Notes: generated from the letters alone by a model not told the origin. Positions 10,745-23,421 are shown, numbered from the stretch's first letter. The stretch: DNA of 64,000 nucleotides from Monosiga brevicollis MX1 (GCF_000002865.3 NW_001865039.1:3266359-3330358), one strand, 5' to 3'. Numbers and translations: made by a program.

Positions 10745-13175
10745 TCAAGTCTCAGACTCAAAGGCTTCATCGTTACCTTGAATGTCCCGGGCCCTGGGGA
10801 CGGTGTCAGGATCCACTGCCACTTCCGAACGCACCTGCGCGTCCTGAACAAGCTCATCCCATTTGGACCGGATTAGCAGCACGACACAGATGACCGTCAG
10901 GAAGGCATAGCCAATGGCCACTCCCAAATACAATCCTTCCATGTTATCACGCCAGTATTTGACGAGGAGGAAAGAAGCGGGGACGTGGACGGCCCAGGAG
11001 GCCACGGTAGAGACAATGGCCACGGCGCGACCTCGACCTTGCGCCAGCATGATGCTCTCCATCGTATCGCTGGCGGACATCAGGCACACAGTAATGGCCA
11101 GATACATGCGAATGTCCCGAAAGATTGCGAGAACGTTCTCGTCCGAGGTGAAGATGCTCCCAAAGGTGGAGGGAAAGAAGAACACAAAAACAGCTAATGT
11201 AAAACTAATAGAGGAGGCAATGCCAGTGCCGAGCCAAGAGGAGCGCCGGGCATCGTGTGCTTGGCCTGCGCCCAAGTATATACCCGTTCGAATGCTGCTG
11301 GCCTGCGCAATGGGCCCATCGAGTTCGACCACGAGGCGTGAGCGGAGAATCGGGCGAAATTGGCCCGGGGGATGCGAGACCTACAATGCCGACAGAGATG
11401 GCAAACTGATGGGACAAGTAGATGATTTTGTACGATGCATTGAAAGCAGCCAGCTCATCGTCGCCCAGAGAAGCTGCCAACGCCCCTGTCAATGTGCATC
11501 GGCAAGTGAGAGTTGAAGCACCTTGCCAGTGGGTACCCATAGGGCAGCGGAGACAACAACGACACGAGCGAAAAGAACGGCGCAAGCGGAGACAAAGCAT
11601 GGAGGTTGCATAGTGGGGAGATAGATGGTTGCTTGAGCACGCACCGATGGTATTGAAACGCCAAAACTCGGAACCGTTCAAGAGGCTGAAGCCAAATAAA
11701 AATGAGAACAGACATGCTGGGCAAAGCGTCGAGTTACAAAATGCTCAACTGCGAGTGCAAAGAGCGACAGCTTACATGGCCGGCAGGTAGAGAGCCAGAT
11801 AGCGCTTGGTGCGCTGCCAAGTCATTTCGCTCCAAGAAAAGGCAGTCCATGTTGGTGCGTGCCACTTTTTCCATACAAAATAAACGAAAAAAATGATCAG
11901 GGCTTGGATGTAAACGGCACCCACGGTGACAATGGGGCAGGCTGAAAAACCAAGGCCACCAAAGCCCGGGATGCCGACACCGAGCACCACAAATATGCAC
12001 ATTAAGAGGTTGAAGGTGAAGGCAAACGCCGTAGCAACAACGCCCGGCGTGGGTTTGTGTTGCGCTTGAAAATAATTCGAGGCCTGCGATACTCCGAGCC
12101 AATGGTTGATAAAGGCAACGGATTGATGATGTGAGAGTGGCGGAGCCCCATGGGCCAGTTGGTCTTGGGCTGAGTCCAACCTGATTGAAGAAGATGGTGG
12201 CGGGAACGCTGGCGCTAAGAACATGGCTGTAGTAGGCTGCACGTTCCACGATTTCACCATGCTCACGAAAAGCTCGCAAGATGTACTCAGTTACTGCATG
12301 GTGCAGCCAGACAAGAGGAACCAGAAAAAAAAAGCAGGAGATCATTGTCATGGAGAGCGCTTAGGGCACATGGAAGGGAAGAGGGTAGGGCTGGCAAGCA
12401 TTGAGACGCACAATTCCAGGTGATGACGACCGGGATGGCGAACAAGCCCACAATGATGAGGGAGAGCTGGTCCACGAAGCAAAGGTCGCGTTAGCAACGA
12501 AGCATCAAAGGCGGTAAGGGTGAGTGCAGCAAGGGCAGGGGGCGGCCAACCTGAAACCAGATGCCCACAAGACGCATGTTCTTGGCGCCCCAGGCCTGGC
12601 CGATAAAGGTGCCCAAGACGTTGCCTTGCATGAGAAAGCCAGTCGAGGTCGTGCAAATGTCAGAGAGGCTAGACGCCGAGAGAAATTCCGTGCCGACATG
12701 TCCCAATGTTGCAGTATCCACAAGCTTCATGGACACCTGCGGGAGAACACGGTGCCAGCAGCGCGCAAAGAATGAGAGCGGCCCCAGAGAATGTCACGCG
12801 ATTTTGTCGAGTCAGCTTGAGCGGGCGTCCTTACAAAAGAGGCCACGGAGACAAAGATGGGCATGGCCAAGCCCAATATTTTTCGCGTTTCGGCGCCTAG
12901 TGAGAGATGCTGGCCACCCTCTTGGCTTCCGGGCTGCGACTCAATGCTGCCCTCGTCCAGCGCTGTCGACTGCGACCCACAGCGAGCGGGACAGTGTGGA
13001 CAGAGTGCTCTGAGTGGACCCAAGCCGCCAAAACACAACGAGCCCGCTTGCAGCCATCCTTAAGCAAGCCAAGTTCAAAACTCACTGGTACCCTGGACTT
13101 TTGGGCATCGGCCAACAGCGGGGTCTGCTCGTCCCCGACCGAGCCCGGACTGCCATTTTCGTCATGTCGGCTCAT
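10745..13175 (-). CDS. MATE family multidrug/cation efflux transporter
   Basis: A multi-exon polytopic membrane protein of the MATE (MatE, SLC47/DinF-like) family, which exports organic cations or metabolites in exchange for H+ or Na+. The start is the ATG at 13175 (MSRHDENGSPGSVGDEQTPL); an in-frame ATG at 13229 is an alternative. The N-terminal region is hydrophilic with an EQTPLL motif resembling a dileucine sorting signal. It is followed by RKILGLAMPIFVSVASF (helix 1), SMKLVDTATLGHVGTEFLSA (the conserved MATE VDTxxxGHxG motif), GNVLGTFIGQAWGAKNMR (the QxxGAK motif), then several helices, and a final exon (11332-10745) with AQGRGRAVAIVSTVASWAVH and a hydrophilic tail ending at the TGA at 10747-10745. 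About eight exons are likely; most internal boundaries were not fixed. Substrate is unknown. Confidence 0.88.
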
Positions 13176-14588
13176 TTCGATGGCATCCGCCCAAGCTAAA
13201 AAATTAATATCGCAATATTTGTCAGACAAAGCTGTCAGACTAAAATTGTCATCATTTTGGGTTTATGGCACAATGTGAGGAGATTAGATTGTGTAATCGG
13301 CTGGTTTTCTGAATATCACGTGTGTGGTGTGTGTGTGTGTGTGTGTGCGAAAAGTGCGTGACACATTCATGAATCTGATAAAATGGCAGCCGGGCATGAT
13401 GGGTCGTCGGCGTCGGCGTTGAATGTTCTTTTGCGCTGCTTGTGCGAGCGATTTTGGGCTTGTTGGCTTAGGCACTGAATGGTTTCTGTGGTGCCATTGT
13501 TGGCCCGCAAGCCAGGGCGTCGGCACACCCCGCGTGCTCATGGAGGTTCAATGGGAGGTCTCATGGGAGCAAAAAGCAACGGCGTGCACGCAGCTCGGAT
13601 TTCTCACTTTCAAAAACCAGTCACTGCTCATTGCATACACACAGAGAGAGCAACTCACGTGTGTGCCAGTGAGTGTCCCCAAAGTCCCAGGGACCCAAGG
13701 CCCCAGTCTCGGGGAGCAGAATCCCACAGCCGTATGCCGTGCCAGGTCTTTTCAAAACAGGAAAATAAAAATGCGAAAAGGCGAAAAGAAAAAAACTGAC
13801 GTCGAGGCATACCCTTGATTCTCGTCAACCTCGCCGCTCCCAAACCCGCTCTCCCCTGAACCCTCCCTGGACGGGCTCCAGGGTTACTACTCATGGAACA
13901 ATTCCAATTGTGACGAACAAAAGGGCCCATCAGAGCATGGTTTTGGGGATTGTGCGTTGGTCCCAGCAGTTTAGACGATTGATTGGCAATCCCTTGTTGA
14001 TGACCCGAAGCAATCGAGGTTTCTCACGTGGGCGTGAACCGCCGAGGACGGTCTGTCCCGGTGCGGCAGGCATGCTGCCGCGCCGCTTTGCAAGCTGGCC
14101 TGCGGGTAGTGAATCACAATCCCGATGCCTTCGTATCTCATGAGCCACCGACCTGAATGAATTGCTGCTGACGACCAGTCAATACGTCGCGCGAGGCTGG
14201 CAAGAGCATACGAGAGCCCGCACCAGCAGCGAAACAATCCATGTTTTGAGGCGGACGCATGGTGGTTTCGAGAAAACAGAACCCCTTCCTTTGTCAGATG
14301 GAAGTTGAGAAACCGCTTTAACCGACCAAACCAATTCATTTCTCTCACATTCTCTCTCTCTCTCTCTCTCTCGCTCGCTGAAGAGGGCAAAGAGGGAAAG
14401 TTCGGTCGGAGCCGGGTGGCATTTTCGTCGTGCCCCTCCTCCGCGCCTACCTCATCAGTCAAGACTAGTTTGGCCCAGCTCGACCGAGCGGTACGCACGT
14501 GGGCAGCCTCATTCGTCGCCCACCCCAGCATCTCTCTGAAGCAAGCTTGGGCCGACCTCGTGGCCGGGGCCATAAGACACCGTTACCC
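13176..14588. other. Divergent intergenic region with GT and CT microsatellites
   Basis: 1.4 kb between the MATE (-) and MFS (+) starts. GT repeat at about 13320-13348 and CT repeat at about 14350-14371. Several short open frames carry no recognisable sequence. Promoters for both transporters must lie here. Confidence 0.5.
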
Positions 14589-16602
14589 ATGAGCCCGCTC
14601 GCCATGTTTCGCGAGTGGCCAGCCACTACGCGACTCGCTGTTGGTATTGCCTGCGCTGCCTTTTTTGCCCACGCTGCCATCATGAACCTTCCCTTCCCCT
14701 TTCTTCCTTTCATGATCCAGGTAAGCTGAGCCATATCAAAGGCTTTGCGCTGGCTGCCAATTTCAGCCTATCATACTCATCTCATATTGCAGAATTTTGA
14801 TCCAACTCATGACAACCTTTGCTTGAACGGCCGTGCCAATAAATGGTGGCCTTTGCAGCGATTCCGACCCCAGGAGAAGGAAAATACGGCTGCCTACGTT
14901 GGTCTGGTGGCGTCGGCCTTTTTCTTGGGTGGCGGTGCCACGTCTTACCTATGGGGCTTGGCCATGGATCGCCATGGTCGCCGGCCCGTAGTGCTAGTCT
15001 CCCTCTTGGGGCTGGCCTGCACCACCGCTGCCTTTGGTCTCAGTCCGTCCTTGTGGGTTGCTGTCCTGGCTCGGCTCGGTTCTGGTGCCATCACTTCCCT
15101 TCCCGTGGCCACCAAGGCCATCATTGCTGATGTAGGTTCTGCTTCACAATTGACAATGCTTGTTGTCCCTCCGTCCCTGTATCTCCATCTCGCCCAAGGC
15201 GTTTGCATGCCCACATCGTGCTCTCACTCGCGTCTGCGTTGGTTTAGGTTGTTCCAGCCAAAGATCAAGCGCAGGCCATGACGTTTCTCACGGCCACATG
15301 GGGCACGGGCATGGTGGTTGGACCCATGCTGGGTGGCTGGCTTGTCTCACCTCATGCCGCATCCCCCGGCGAGGAAGATCACGGGCTATTTGCCCAGCCG
15401 TTCGTTCAAGCTCATCCCTTTAGCCTACCCTGCCTAGTGGTGGCCGGCATCACGGCTGCTATCTTTCTCGTGGCCTATTGGGCGCTTCCTGAGACCCTTC
15501 AGGATGAAGACAAAAATGAGGACCAGCAAGAGACAAGCCACACCCACCAGACGAAGACGCTCGACTCGAGCAAAGCCGATCAAGCACCCCTGTTAAATCA
15601 ACACGGGTCTAACGCTGATGCTCCAGAATCAATCGATTCCGTCCTAATTCCCATTGTAAATGACCGTCCGGTGGCCCCGGAGGTCCTGAACAACGTTCAA
15701 AAAGCGGCATACAATAGCCAAGATGTGCCAAGCAGTGGCGGCTTGCTGAGCATGTTCCGTGCCAAAAACTCGCGCTTGACTTTGCTGCTCTACACTGCCT
15801 ACAGCTTTGCCTCGATTGGGGTCGAGGAGCTACACTCCATTTTTTGCGCAACTCAGGTTGGCTGCGCTCAACGGCTGGCATGGCATGCGGCTTATCCCAA
15901 TTGTCACTCACCGTGTGTGGACACATTGCACAGATTGCGCGCGGAGGACTTGGCTGGACTTCGGCCAACATTGGAACAAGTCTAGCCGTGATCGGGCTCG
16001 TCCTGATTGTTGTCCAGCCCTTGGTCTACCCACTTATGGAGCGGCGCTTGCGCATCATCGGCGCCTTTCGCGTCAGCTGCATTCTTGTGGTGCTTTTTAC
16101 TGTTCTCTACCCTTGCACCCACATTTTTGCCACATCGTATGCCGGTAGCGGTGCCCTTGTCTGGCCCGTTTTTCTCGTCGTCTCTTGTACCTTCAAGCTT
16201 TTTCTGGGTTGTTGCTTCACCTCCATGAACTTGCTGCTCAACAATGCCGTTCCCATGAATTTACGTGGTTCCATCAACGGGTTGAGCATGACGGCGGCCC
16301 AAGTTGTGCGCATGATTGCACCACTTATGGGTGGCCTCATCTTTTCGTGGTCCGTCCGTGAGCCACGCGCATGGCCCCTGAATCACCACTTGGCCTTTCT
16401 CTTCTTTGCGGCCTCGTACGCCTCAGCATGGTACATTATCCAGCAACTGCCAGCCTCTCTCAACGCGCCCCTGCAGGGAGGCGGCGCTCGTCAAACCTTT
16501 GCCCTCAAGTTCTTGGACGACGACATGGAAGCCGCGCCACCTGCATATCTGCCACTGCGCCGTGACAAGGCTGGGCTAGCCACGATCGAGGCTCAGCGCT
16601 AG
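14589..16602 (+). CDS. Major facilitator superfamily transporter
   Basis: A 12-helix MFS permease, likely an H+ antiporter for drugs or metabolites of the ZIFL/tetracycline-resistance type. Exon 1 starts at the ATG at 14589 (MSPLAMFREWPATTRLAVGI). A large exon from about 14792 contains the MFS signature loop GLAMDRHGRRPVVLVSLLGL between helices 2 and 3. After an intron, AMTFLTATWGTGMVVGPMLG carries the family motif of helix 5. A long hydrophilic central loop (about 15490-15760), rich in D/E/Q, separates the halves. A clear phase-0 intron at 15857-15933 joins EELHSIFCATQ to IARGGLGWTSANIGTSLAVI. The second half ends with a charged tail at 16602. Substrate is not predictable. Confidence 0.9.
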
Positions 16603-17433
16603 TTTTTGTGTTTTCCTCTGTATCCTCGCTCGTTTCCTTCTTGGTCGTTCCCCTTTAAGCACATCGCAACTGGCTATGCCCGTGCGATGTGGGTCTTGAC
16701 ATGCGTGCTGTAAGCGCAGAGCGCTCGCCTGCAGTTGCAAGATACATTTTGACTCTATGCCTGTCTTTGTCTTTTTGATTTCGCCCCCCCCCTTGAGTTG
16801 AGCGCGTCAAGTGCTGTTATCAACCCTTCTTGATTTCCCGTTTGTAACTTGGAGCAGCCATGCCTGCCCGCATAGTGTTTTATACCACGCCGATCCCTGT
16901 TTTGCCGCTTGCTGGCTCGAATTCAATGTCCATAATACAGCTGCTTTCGAATCATCTTCTGTCAGCCGTCACATCAAGAGCATACCACACAGAAGAAGTG
17001 ACTCGTTTTCCTTTGCTATCGCACACACGGGCAACCACTGGTTCAACAAAGTGGTTGTTGCTCAAGCGCCAACCCTCCCTCCTCCCATCATGGCATGGGG
17101 ATAGTTTGCGCAGTCGCTGCCGGCTGCCGTTTGCTGGTCATGCGCCTAGTGTTGGTTTCAAGGTCTTGACTTTCAAGATGGTATGTTGAAAACAACTGTT
17201 GTTGATGAAACTTTCTGGCTGTTACCATTTTTCGTTGAGCGCCGAACAACGAGACAGTGCGCACCGAGGCGGGCCGAGCGAGCGCACATTGGCTCACGTT
17301 TGTGTGAAGGGGCTTTGCCGTTTGGTGGTGGCGGTGGCGGTGGTGGTGGTGGTGGTGGTGTGCATTTGATTGAGGAATTCTAGGGTTCGACTTGTACACT
17401 TCCCTTCTTTTTATCACACTTGCAGACCGCCGC
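16603..17433. other. Intergenic spacer with GGT repeat
   Basis: Between MFS and RPB5, same strand. A GGT/GGC triplet repeat lies at about 17324-17360, some 75 bases upstream of the RPB5 start. No gene was recognised. Confidence 0.5.
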
Positions 17434-18775
17434 CATGGACGACGAAGCTGAACGGTATCGCTTGTACAAAGTCTGGATCACCCTCAAACAGGTAGATTGC
17501 ACCTTGGAGCACTTTGCAGCGACTGGCTCTCCAGTTTCGGTGTGCCACGGTGCGATGATTGACGCTCGTCAAAACGCGCCTCCGTAGATGTGCCATGACC
17601 GTGGCTTTCGTGTTACACAAGAGATGATGAACATGACCTTTGACACTTGGAACGAAATTTACGGCGAATACCCTCGGTACGAACGTCGTGATTCCACCGG
17701 CAGTGCGCGTCCAATGAGGGCCATCACGATGGCGTGCGCAGCTCAACTTGACGTATGGTCAAAATACCTCAGAAAGGAGCTATCGTTTCCCGTGCAAAAG
17801 GTGGACGACGACAACGGTACGTTCTGCTTTGCTTTGCTTTGCGGCACGCTGAGCCCGCTCGACCCACCTCATGCCCTCGTTTACCCTCATGCTGTTGCGT
17901 GTAGACGGCTTGTTCGTCTTCTTTCCCGAGTCACCCGACGTCAAGGTGGCCGCCATCAAGAGGTAAGAACTTGATGACGCGAGAGTCTGGTCACACTGCC
18001 GCGGTTCCTTTTGATCATGCACTCATTGATGACCCACGCTTTTTTGAATCATGCGATGCTCAGCCTGTACGATCGTTTGAAAAGCGACAATCTGCGACGA
18101 GCCATCATCGTATACCAGCGCAAGGTGGCGCCTGTGGCCAAATCGGTGCGTGTGCCATCATCAAAGGGCCCATCTATCTCCTCTCACCGTTCCCTCAGGT
18201 CACTGGCTGCCACGGCCAGACCTTTCTTTGTTCATAATTGTGAAATTTTTGTTCCCTCCCCCTGTAGCATATCGACATCTTGTTGAAGGAGGACCCACCG
18301 TACATTGTTGAAACTTTTGCAGAGGCCGAGCTGGTCTACAACGTGACCCGCCACCATGTATGTGACGGTCACCTTCAACAACCGTTCCATTGTTGAGCAT
18401 GGTGCCGAAATCATATCCTTTCTTTGCTCCTGACCTTCATTTGGGCTTGATGTGGTTTTTCTGTTCATATTATAGCTGGTCCCACATCACGAGATTTTGA
18501 AGGAGAGCGAGAAACAGCAACTGCTGGAGCGCTACTGTGTGTCCGAGGACCGCCTGCCCCAGATCCAGCCCAATGACCCCGTGTGCCGCTACTTTGGCGC
18601 ACAAAAAGGACAGGTTGGTTGCCCATGATCTCCGCTGCAAAGGCCTTGACGTGTCCATCAATGAACCGCCATGATATGATCATTACGTGTGCATTTGCAG
18701 GTATTGCGCATCGTCCGCAGCAGTCAAACCGCAGGCCGTTATGTCACCTACCGCATTGTCGCCGATATCCTTTAA
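17434..18775 (+). CDS. POLR2E: RNA polymerase I/II/III subunit RPB5 (ABC27)
   Basis: Subunit shared by all three nuclear RNA polymerases. The jaw domain contacts downstream DNA and the C-terminal part is the archaeal RpoH fold. Exon 1 (ATG 17434) gives MDDEAERYRLYKVWITLKQ. The next gives MCHDRGFRVTQEMMNMTFDT, then KELSFPVQKVDDDN, then DGLFVFFPESPDVKVAAIKR, then LKSDNLRRAIIVYQRKVAP, then HIDILLKEDPPYIVETFAEA, then LVPHHEILKESEKQQLLERY with NDPVCRYFGAQKGQ, and the last exon VLRIVRSSQTAGRYVTYRIV, ending at the TAA at 18773-18775. This follows the family end to end. A 96-base stretch (17677-17772) after GEYPR has good splice sites and no in-frame stop. Removing it restores normal family length, so I treat it as an intron. 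Confidence 0.95.
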
Positions 18776-19005
18776 TCGATCCATTTCCTGTTTTATTTTC
18801 GCTCTTCTCTTCTCCGCGTTGCCATGCCGATGCCCATATCCACCCCCTGTCCAGGGCCCTTGAGCCTGATGTGTTGCTTGGGGAAAGTCAGGTTGGTGCC
18901 TTGTCTTGATTTTTTCATGTTAAGCAATAACAAGAAAACCAAAGGAAATCAAAGTGAAACGGGAACAGTGGATTTGTTCAGGAGGATGGTGTGTGGCAGT
19001 CCAGA

Positions 19006-21183
19006 TTAGCGAAACCACATGCTAACCGAGAAGCTCGTACTCAGGCTTTGAACATAATGCCACCAACCCTGCGGAATAAATAGCAAATCGCCCGGACCTA
19101 GAATTGCCTCCTGGTCAGATGTGTGCACCGGTTTGAGGCAGCGTGAGAAGCAGTCGCAGGTGATGGGATTCGCTTGGTGCAGTTTCCGTCACTCGAGTTG
19201 AAATATCATGCAGCAAACGCACCCAACAAGGCACATCTTGGACCAAGGGAAACGCAGCTGGGTCCGGCGCCACCACATTGGCCTACAAGGGTCAGGTGTC
19301 AGGTATTGTGGTCGCAGCGACCCACGGCTAGGTCTGGCACATTTGCAAGCAAACCTGACTGGTGTTGCTGAGCAAGCCTTCGCACGGGTAGAGTTGCGTG
19401 GCAGCGCGTGGTTCAAAGAGCCGCACATACTTGTAGCCAACCACCTAATCCTCGGCCAGCCTCGTCAACAGACACAAGGACAGTAGAAAAGCCGGCAAAA
19501 AGCCAGCCGTTGCAGGCACGCAAGTTGACCGACCTGTGCCAAAAGGTTGTCGTCAGGGTCTTGGTGACATGGACTGACTGTGCCCTGGGGGCCAAACCAA
19601 GCGTTGATCTGACCCGTTGGAGAAACACAAAGCACAGGGGTGAGCATCTTGAGCAAGTGGATGCACAGACACAGAGACAGAGACAGAGACAGAGACAGAG
19701 ACAGAGACAGAGACAGAGACAGAGACAGAGACAGAGACAGAGACAGAGACAGAGACAGAGACAGAGACAGAGACAGAGACAGAGACAGAGACAGAGACAG
19801 AGACAGACACAGACACAGACACAGACACAGACACAGACACAGACACAGACACAGACACAGACACAGACACAGACACAGACACAGACACAGACACAGACAC
19901 AGACACAGACACAGACACAGACACAGACACACAGAAGCAGATACAGAATGTTTGAACGGCTGCCCCGTGTGACGCTCAGTCTGCAGGCGTGTCGATGGAC
20001 TGTTGCATACCCGAAGGGACTGCGCACAATAGCAGTAATCAGGAACCACAATGTCGTCCCGCAGCTCGGGTACTTGGTCAAAAAGGGGATGTTGGGCCAG
20101 GTAGCCGACACTATCCTCCTTGTCTGTGTTACAAGTCATGGCAGTTTCTGCAACGGCTTCGCTTGATATCTTGCTGGACGCTTCGTGCTTGGGGCGTTTG
20201 GGCGAGGGAGCGATAGGGGTGTCAAACACGGCGGTTAAAAAGTCTGTCAAGGTCATGAGCCGCTGCGACCACCCGTCCCCACGATAATCACGACCCCATT
20301 CTACAGGGATCGTGCGCTGTCCGGCCAAGCGATCAAAATAGGAACGTGATTGCCAGCGACGCACCGCGGGCCAATTGCCCACCGCCCCGGCAAAGATGGC
20401 AGGCCGACCCTCGGCACGTAAGCAAACAAACTGCTCGAGGTCAGGGGGAGGAGCAGCCAAGAGACGGCGTGCCATCACGGGGCGGAAGAAGCCAGCTGTG
20501 ATGGGGTGGCGACGAGGATCCTTGGCACCCCTTAGCTCCAGGTTGGGCAAAAGTTTGTCCTCGCTCTCATCCTGATCACACCGCTTTGGATCGGTGTGGC
20601 TGGTCTTCCTGGCGCTTTTGTTGCAGGAGAGGGCGTGCAAACTCTGCACTTGTGACGCAAGTGCGTGAACATCCAGGGTTTGCAGCAGGCGAGTCCTCGC
20701 TGAGTCGCTGCTTTCCACGCCAGCTGACGGCGTGGTGTAGTCAGCCCCCATCATGATGCCACGATCCAGGCGCGATAGGATGCTGCGCAGGGTCGTGTCG
20801 TTTGCCGCGAGTCCTGATCGTGTGTCCTCGACCGCGATGAGCTGCTCTAGGGCTTGGGCATGACAACAAAGGCGATAGAGAATGCGCCAGGCCACCGCAA
20901 CCTCGTTCCAGCGGGTCGCGTAGAGCTGCTCATGGCACCGCTCGCCAAGGATACGCCAGAGATGGCGCCGGTCTTCTGGCTGAGTGCTTCGTCGTGTCGC
21001 ATGCCGGAACAGCCGGGTCAGTGACGGCTGCTTCAGTGCCACGCATAGAGGCTCAAGTAGCACAGCCCAAACACCATCCACCCCCACATCAGCGCCCTGC
21101 GGCTCATCCAACTCCAAGAGCACGTCCAGTTGTGGCTGCACCATCTGCCGAAGCGTCGCCGCAACGGCGTTGGCCATGACCAC
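19006..21183 (-). CDS. KDM8: JmjC domain oxygenase KDM8/JMJD5
   Basis: An Fe(II)/2-oxoglutarate dependent oxygenase. Animal KDM8/JMJD5 acts as a protein arginine hydroxylase/peptidase and was earlier called a histone demethylase. Exon 1 (21183-20011) holds an N-terminal helical region and the start of the JmjC fold: [40 protein letters not shown] and [11 protein letters not shown]. After an intron (20010-19609), exon 2 (19608-19534) gives [20 protein letters not shown], with the His and Asp of the HxD iron site in CHQD. Exon 3 (from 19444) gives [20 protein letters not shown]. The last exon ends in [20 protein letters not shown], carrying the distal iron His in WWHYV, and stops at 19008-19006. 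All three predicted iron ligands are present. The 402-base intron 1 is filled by a long hexanucleotide repeat. Confidence 0.92.
19663..19932. repeat. Hexanucleotide repeat tract in KDM8 intron
   Basis: About 270 bases of near-perfect six-base repeats: ACAGAG units for roughly the first half (to about 19803), then ACAGAC units. On the KDM8 sense (minus) strand it reads as TGTCTC and TGTGTC. It lies wholly within intron 19609-20010. Long open frames across it ([24 protein letters not shown]) are repeat artefacts. Confidence 0.95.
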
Positions 21184-21804
21184 TTTTTGTCTGACAATTC
21201 ACCGGCAAGAAACGGTTCGAGAAGATGCAGCAAAATCTCTACATCTTGCGGTCTTGTATCGACCCTTATAGTGACTTTATGAAGTCATTTGGGCAGTTTA
21301 TGTTGATTACGACATCGTCGTGTTGCTCGTGAGTGGGGAGGGGGTTGACGCTGCTCTCGTGAGAAAGAAAGTTCGATGGCGAGCGGGTGATATGGCAGCG
21401 CGTCCCGGGCTGTGTCTTGCCGAGGCTGCTTGCCTATTGTGGCGACCAGGGCCAGTTTGCATGTGAACCTCTCCATTATATTTGCATACTCTGATCGTAC
21501 TTCCATTTCCATGTGAACTTTAGTCTTACCGTGGTCGTCTGCTGGGAGCCGTGTGGAAGTGGAGTCGACGGAGCCCACTGCAAGTTGCTTTGAGGATCAA
21601 CACTCGACGTGCAGCTGGGCTTCATTGTCTGACTGTCCTTACAACACTGGATTGGGAAGAGGCCATCGGCGGTGGCTTCCTGTGCTGCGTTCTGGGGCAT
21701 TTCGTTTCTTGCTTTCAACACGCTCAATCATATCCCAGACTTTCTGAGTTGGTAAACACCAGTTTTGGGCAAGCTGTCGGGTGACGACCCACGGCCAGTC
21801 CACC
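21184..21804. other. Divergent intergenic region
   Basis: About 620 bases between the starts of KDM8 (-) and the coiled-coil membrane protein (+). It is presumed to contain two promoters. No coding or repeat signal stands out. Confidence 0.45.
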
Positions 21805-23234
21805 ATGGCCCGAGACTTTCAACGGCAGGCTCTTGTGAGCCTTGGCGTAGCCATGTTGTTGAGCCTTTTGGGCATTGATGTCATGTAAGCTCGCTTGCTT
21901 TCTTTGAGTCAGCCATCACCGCGCAAGCAGACTCTCATTGCCCCGACCATCGGGTTCTTGTGCCAACCAACCCTCGCTTTGACGTGTCGCTCATGGCTCC
22001 AGGGATATGGCATGTGCTTTGGCCGGCGGGGCCTGGACATATGTCCTTTTTACTCTGCCACGTAAACAGCTGGCGCACAGCTGCGCCGCCACGGCCGTGA
22101 CTAGCGACAGCTCACCCGTCCAGCTCCAGGTGCGTTCTACTGGCACTTTGCAATTCTCTTTTCCTTCCTCCGTTAACCCAGGATCATATCCCTAGGACAA
22201 GCCTGGACAGCCCACAGAGGATGATGTGGCTGCTGCGCGTGCACGCCTGGGGCGCCACCGTCTCGGTGCCTGGTTTTTGCTGTGGGCCTCTCCGTTGCTG
22301 CTGTACCTCGGACTCGATCTCGTCACACGCCAACCAGCAAGACCTTTTTTTTGTTACCTGCTCAACCCAGCTCTAGTGGGCATCATCAGCGCCGTCTTTG
22401 TAGTTTACGAGGCTCAACAGGCTGCACAACTGAGCATTGAAGCCGCCAGCGCACTTTTGCAGCGTGTGAGTCAGCCCCAGGTCAGTCCCTAGTGGTGCTT
22501 GTCATGCCTCGCTCTGCAAGACCTTTCTTGCTTCATATGAAATGTCAACCTCAGGCAACCAAACGGGACATCGATCAGATGCGACACCTTGAGGCGCGCG
22601 TCGAAGGTCTTACTGAGCAAGTTCAGGTCTGTTGACTCGCTCTCGCTCCTGCCCCGATCCTGGCTTGCCAGCCCGCCGCTTATAAGATGTAGATTTGCCC
22701 ACAACGCCTAATCATGCCTTTTTTTTTTTCCTTCTTCTTTTTCTTTCTTTTTGTTTGCTTGTGCCTATCAGCGCTGCATCAATGCCACCCAACGTCTGCA
22801 GAGCACCAACGCGGGGTGTACAATGGACCAAAGTTCGGACAGCAAAACTCTTTTTGATTTGCAAGTCCGTGTGGCTCTTTTGGAGCAAGCCTTGGCCTCG
22901 ACACCGTCCTTGGCCACGCCAACAACAGTAAGATTTATGTTGCCTTGTAATCCCTGCCGCGTAAAAATGACAACAGCATCTTCTCCTCCCTCCTTCAACT
23001 CATCAGTGTTGCCAACTTTTCCAGCCCTCTTTGCTCGGTATATTGCTGGCTGTGGAGTTGCCCTGGAACAAGCTCACGCGCTTGTACGCATGGAGTCGAG
23101 CCAATGCTGCGCAACGTCAATCTCATGTGTTGGCCACAACGCCCACTCCTGTCGAGCGCAAGGCTTCAAGTCTTCGCGACTCTGGCGTCCACTTGGCTGA
23201 GTGCCCGCTGGTGCCCGAGTTGGCGAGCCCATAG
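21805..23234 (+). CDS. Unrecognised membrane protein with coiled coil
   Basis: Six exons join cleanly in frame from the ATG at 21805. Exon 1 has a hydrophobic segment (LVSLGVAMLLSLLGIDV) continuing into exon 2 (CALAGGAWTYVLFTLP). Exon 3 (from about 22198) has two further hydrophobic helices, GAWFLLWASPLLLYLGLDLV and LNPALVGIISAVFVVYEA, followed by an amphipathic helix. Exons 4 and 5 form a coiled coil (RHLEARVEGLTEQVQ, then VRVALLEQAL). Exon 6 has a short hydrophobic stretch (LLGILLAVEL) and a Ser/Thr/Pro tail ending at 23234. The protein is about 310 residues. I do not recognise the family. Its layout, membrane helices then coiled coil, would suit an organelle membrane or scaffold protein, but no function is claimed. 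AATAAA at 23331-23336 lies about 100 bases after the stop. Confidence 0.72.
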
Positions 23235-23330
23235 ACATGTTAAGATTCTGTGAAACGACCGCTTGCGGTCTTCCATGCATGTTCATGATGTTGATGCTGA
23301 TTGGCACGACATGGCACGGCCTTTGTTCGA

Positions 23331-23336
23331 AATAAA
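23331..23336 (+). terminator. Candidate poly(A) signal AATAAA
   Basis: Canonical hexamer about 97 bases after the stop of the coiled-coil membrane protein, and before the convergent RUS gene stop at 23422. Confidence 0.45.
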
Positions 23337-23421
23337 ATTGATTGACTTCCAGACGAGCGGCTCTGGTCTTGCCTGCGCTGCCAACTCGGATGGTTCAATG
23401 TGCGCACCCGGTCCAACAGCG

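Noticed and set aside
19413-20166. Several 100-250 codon open frames of RDRDRD, TQTQTQ, CVCVCV or SVSVSV on both strands
   Set aside because: They are translations of the hexanucleotide repeat, which lies in an intron of KDM8.
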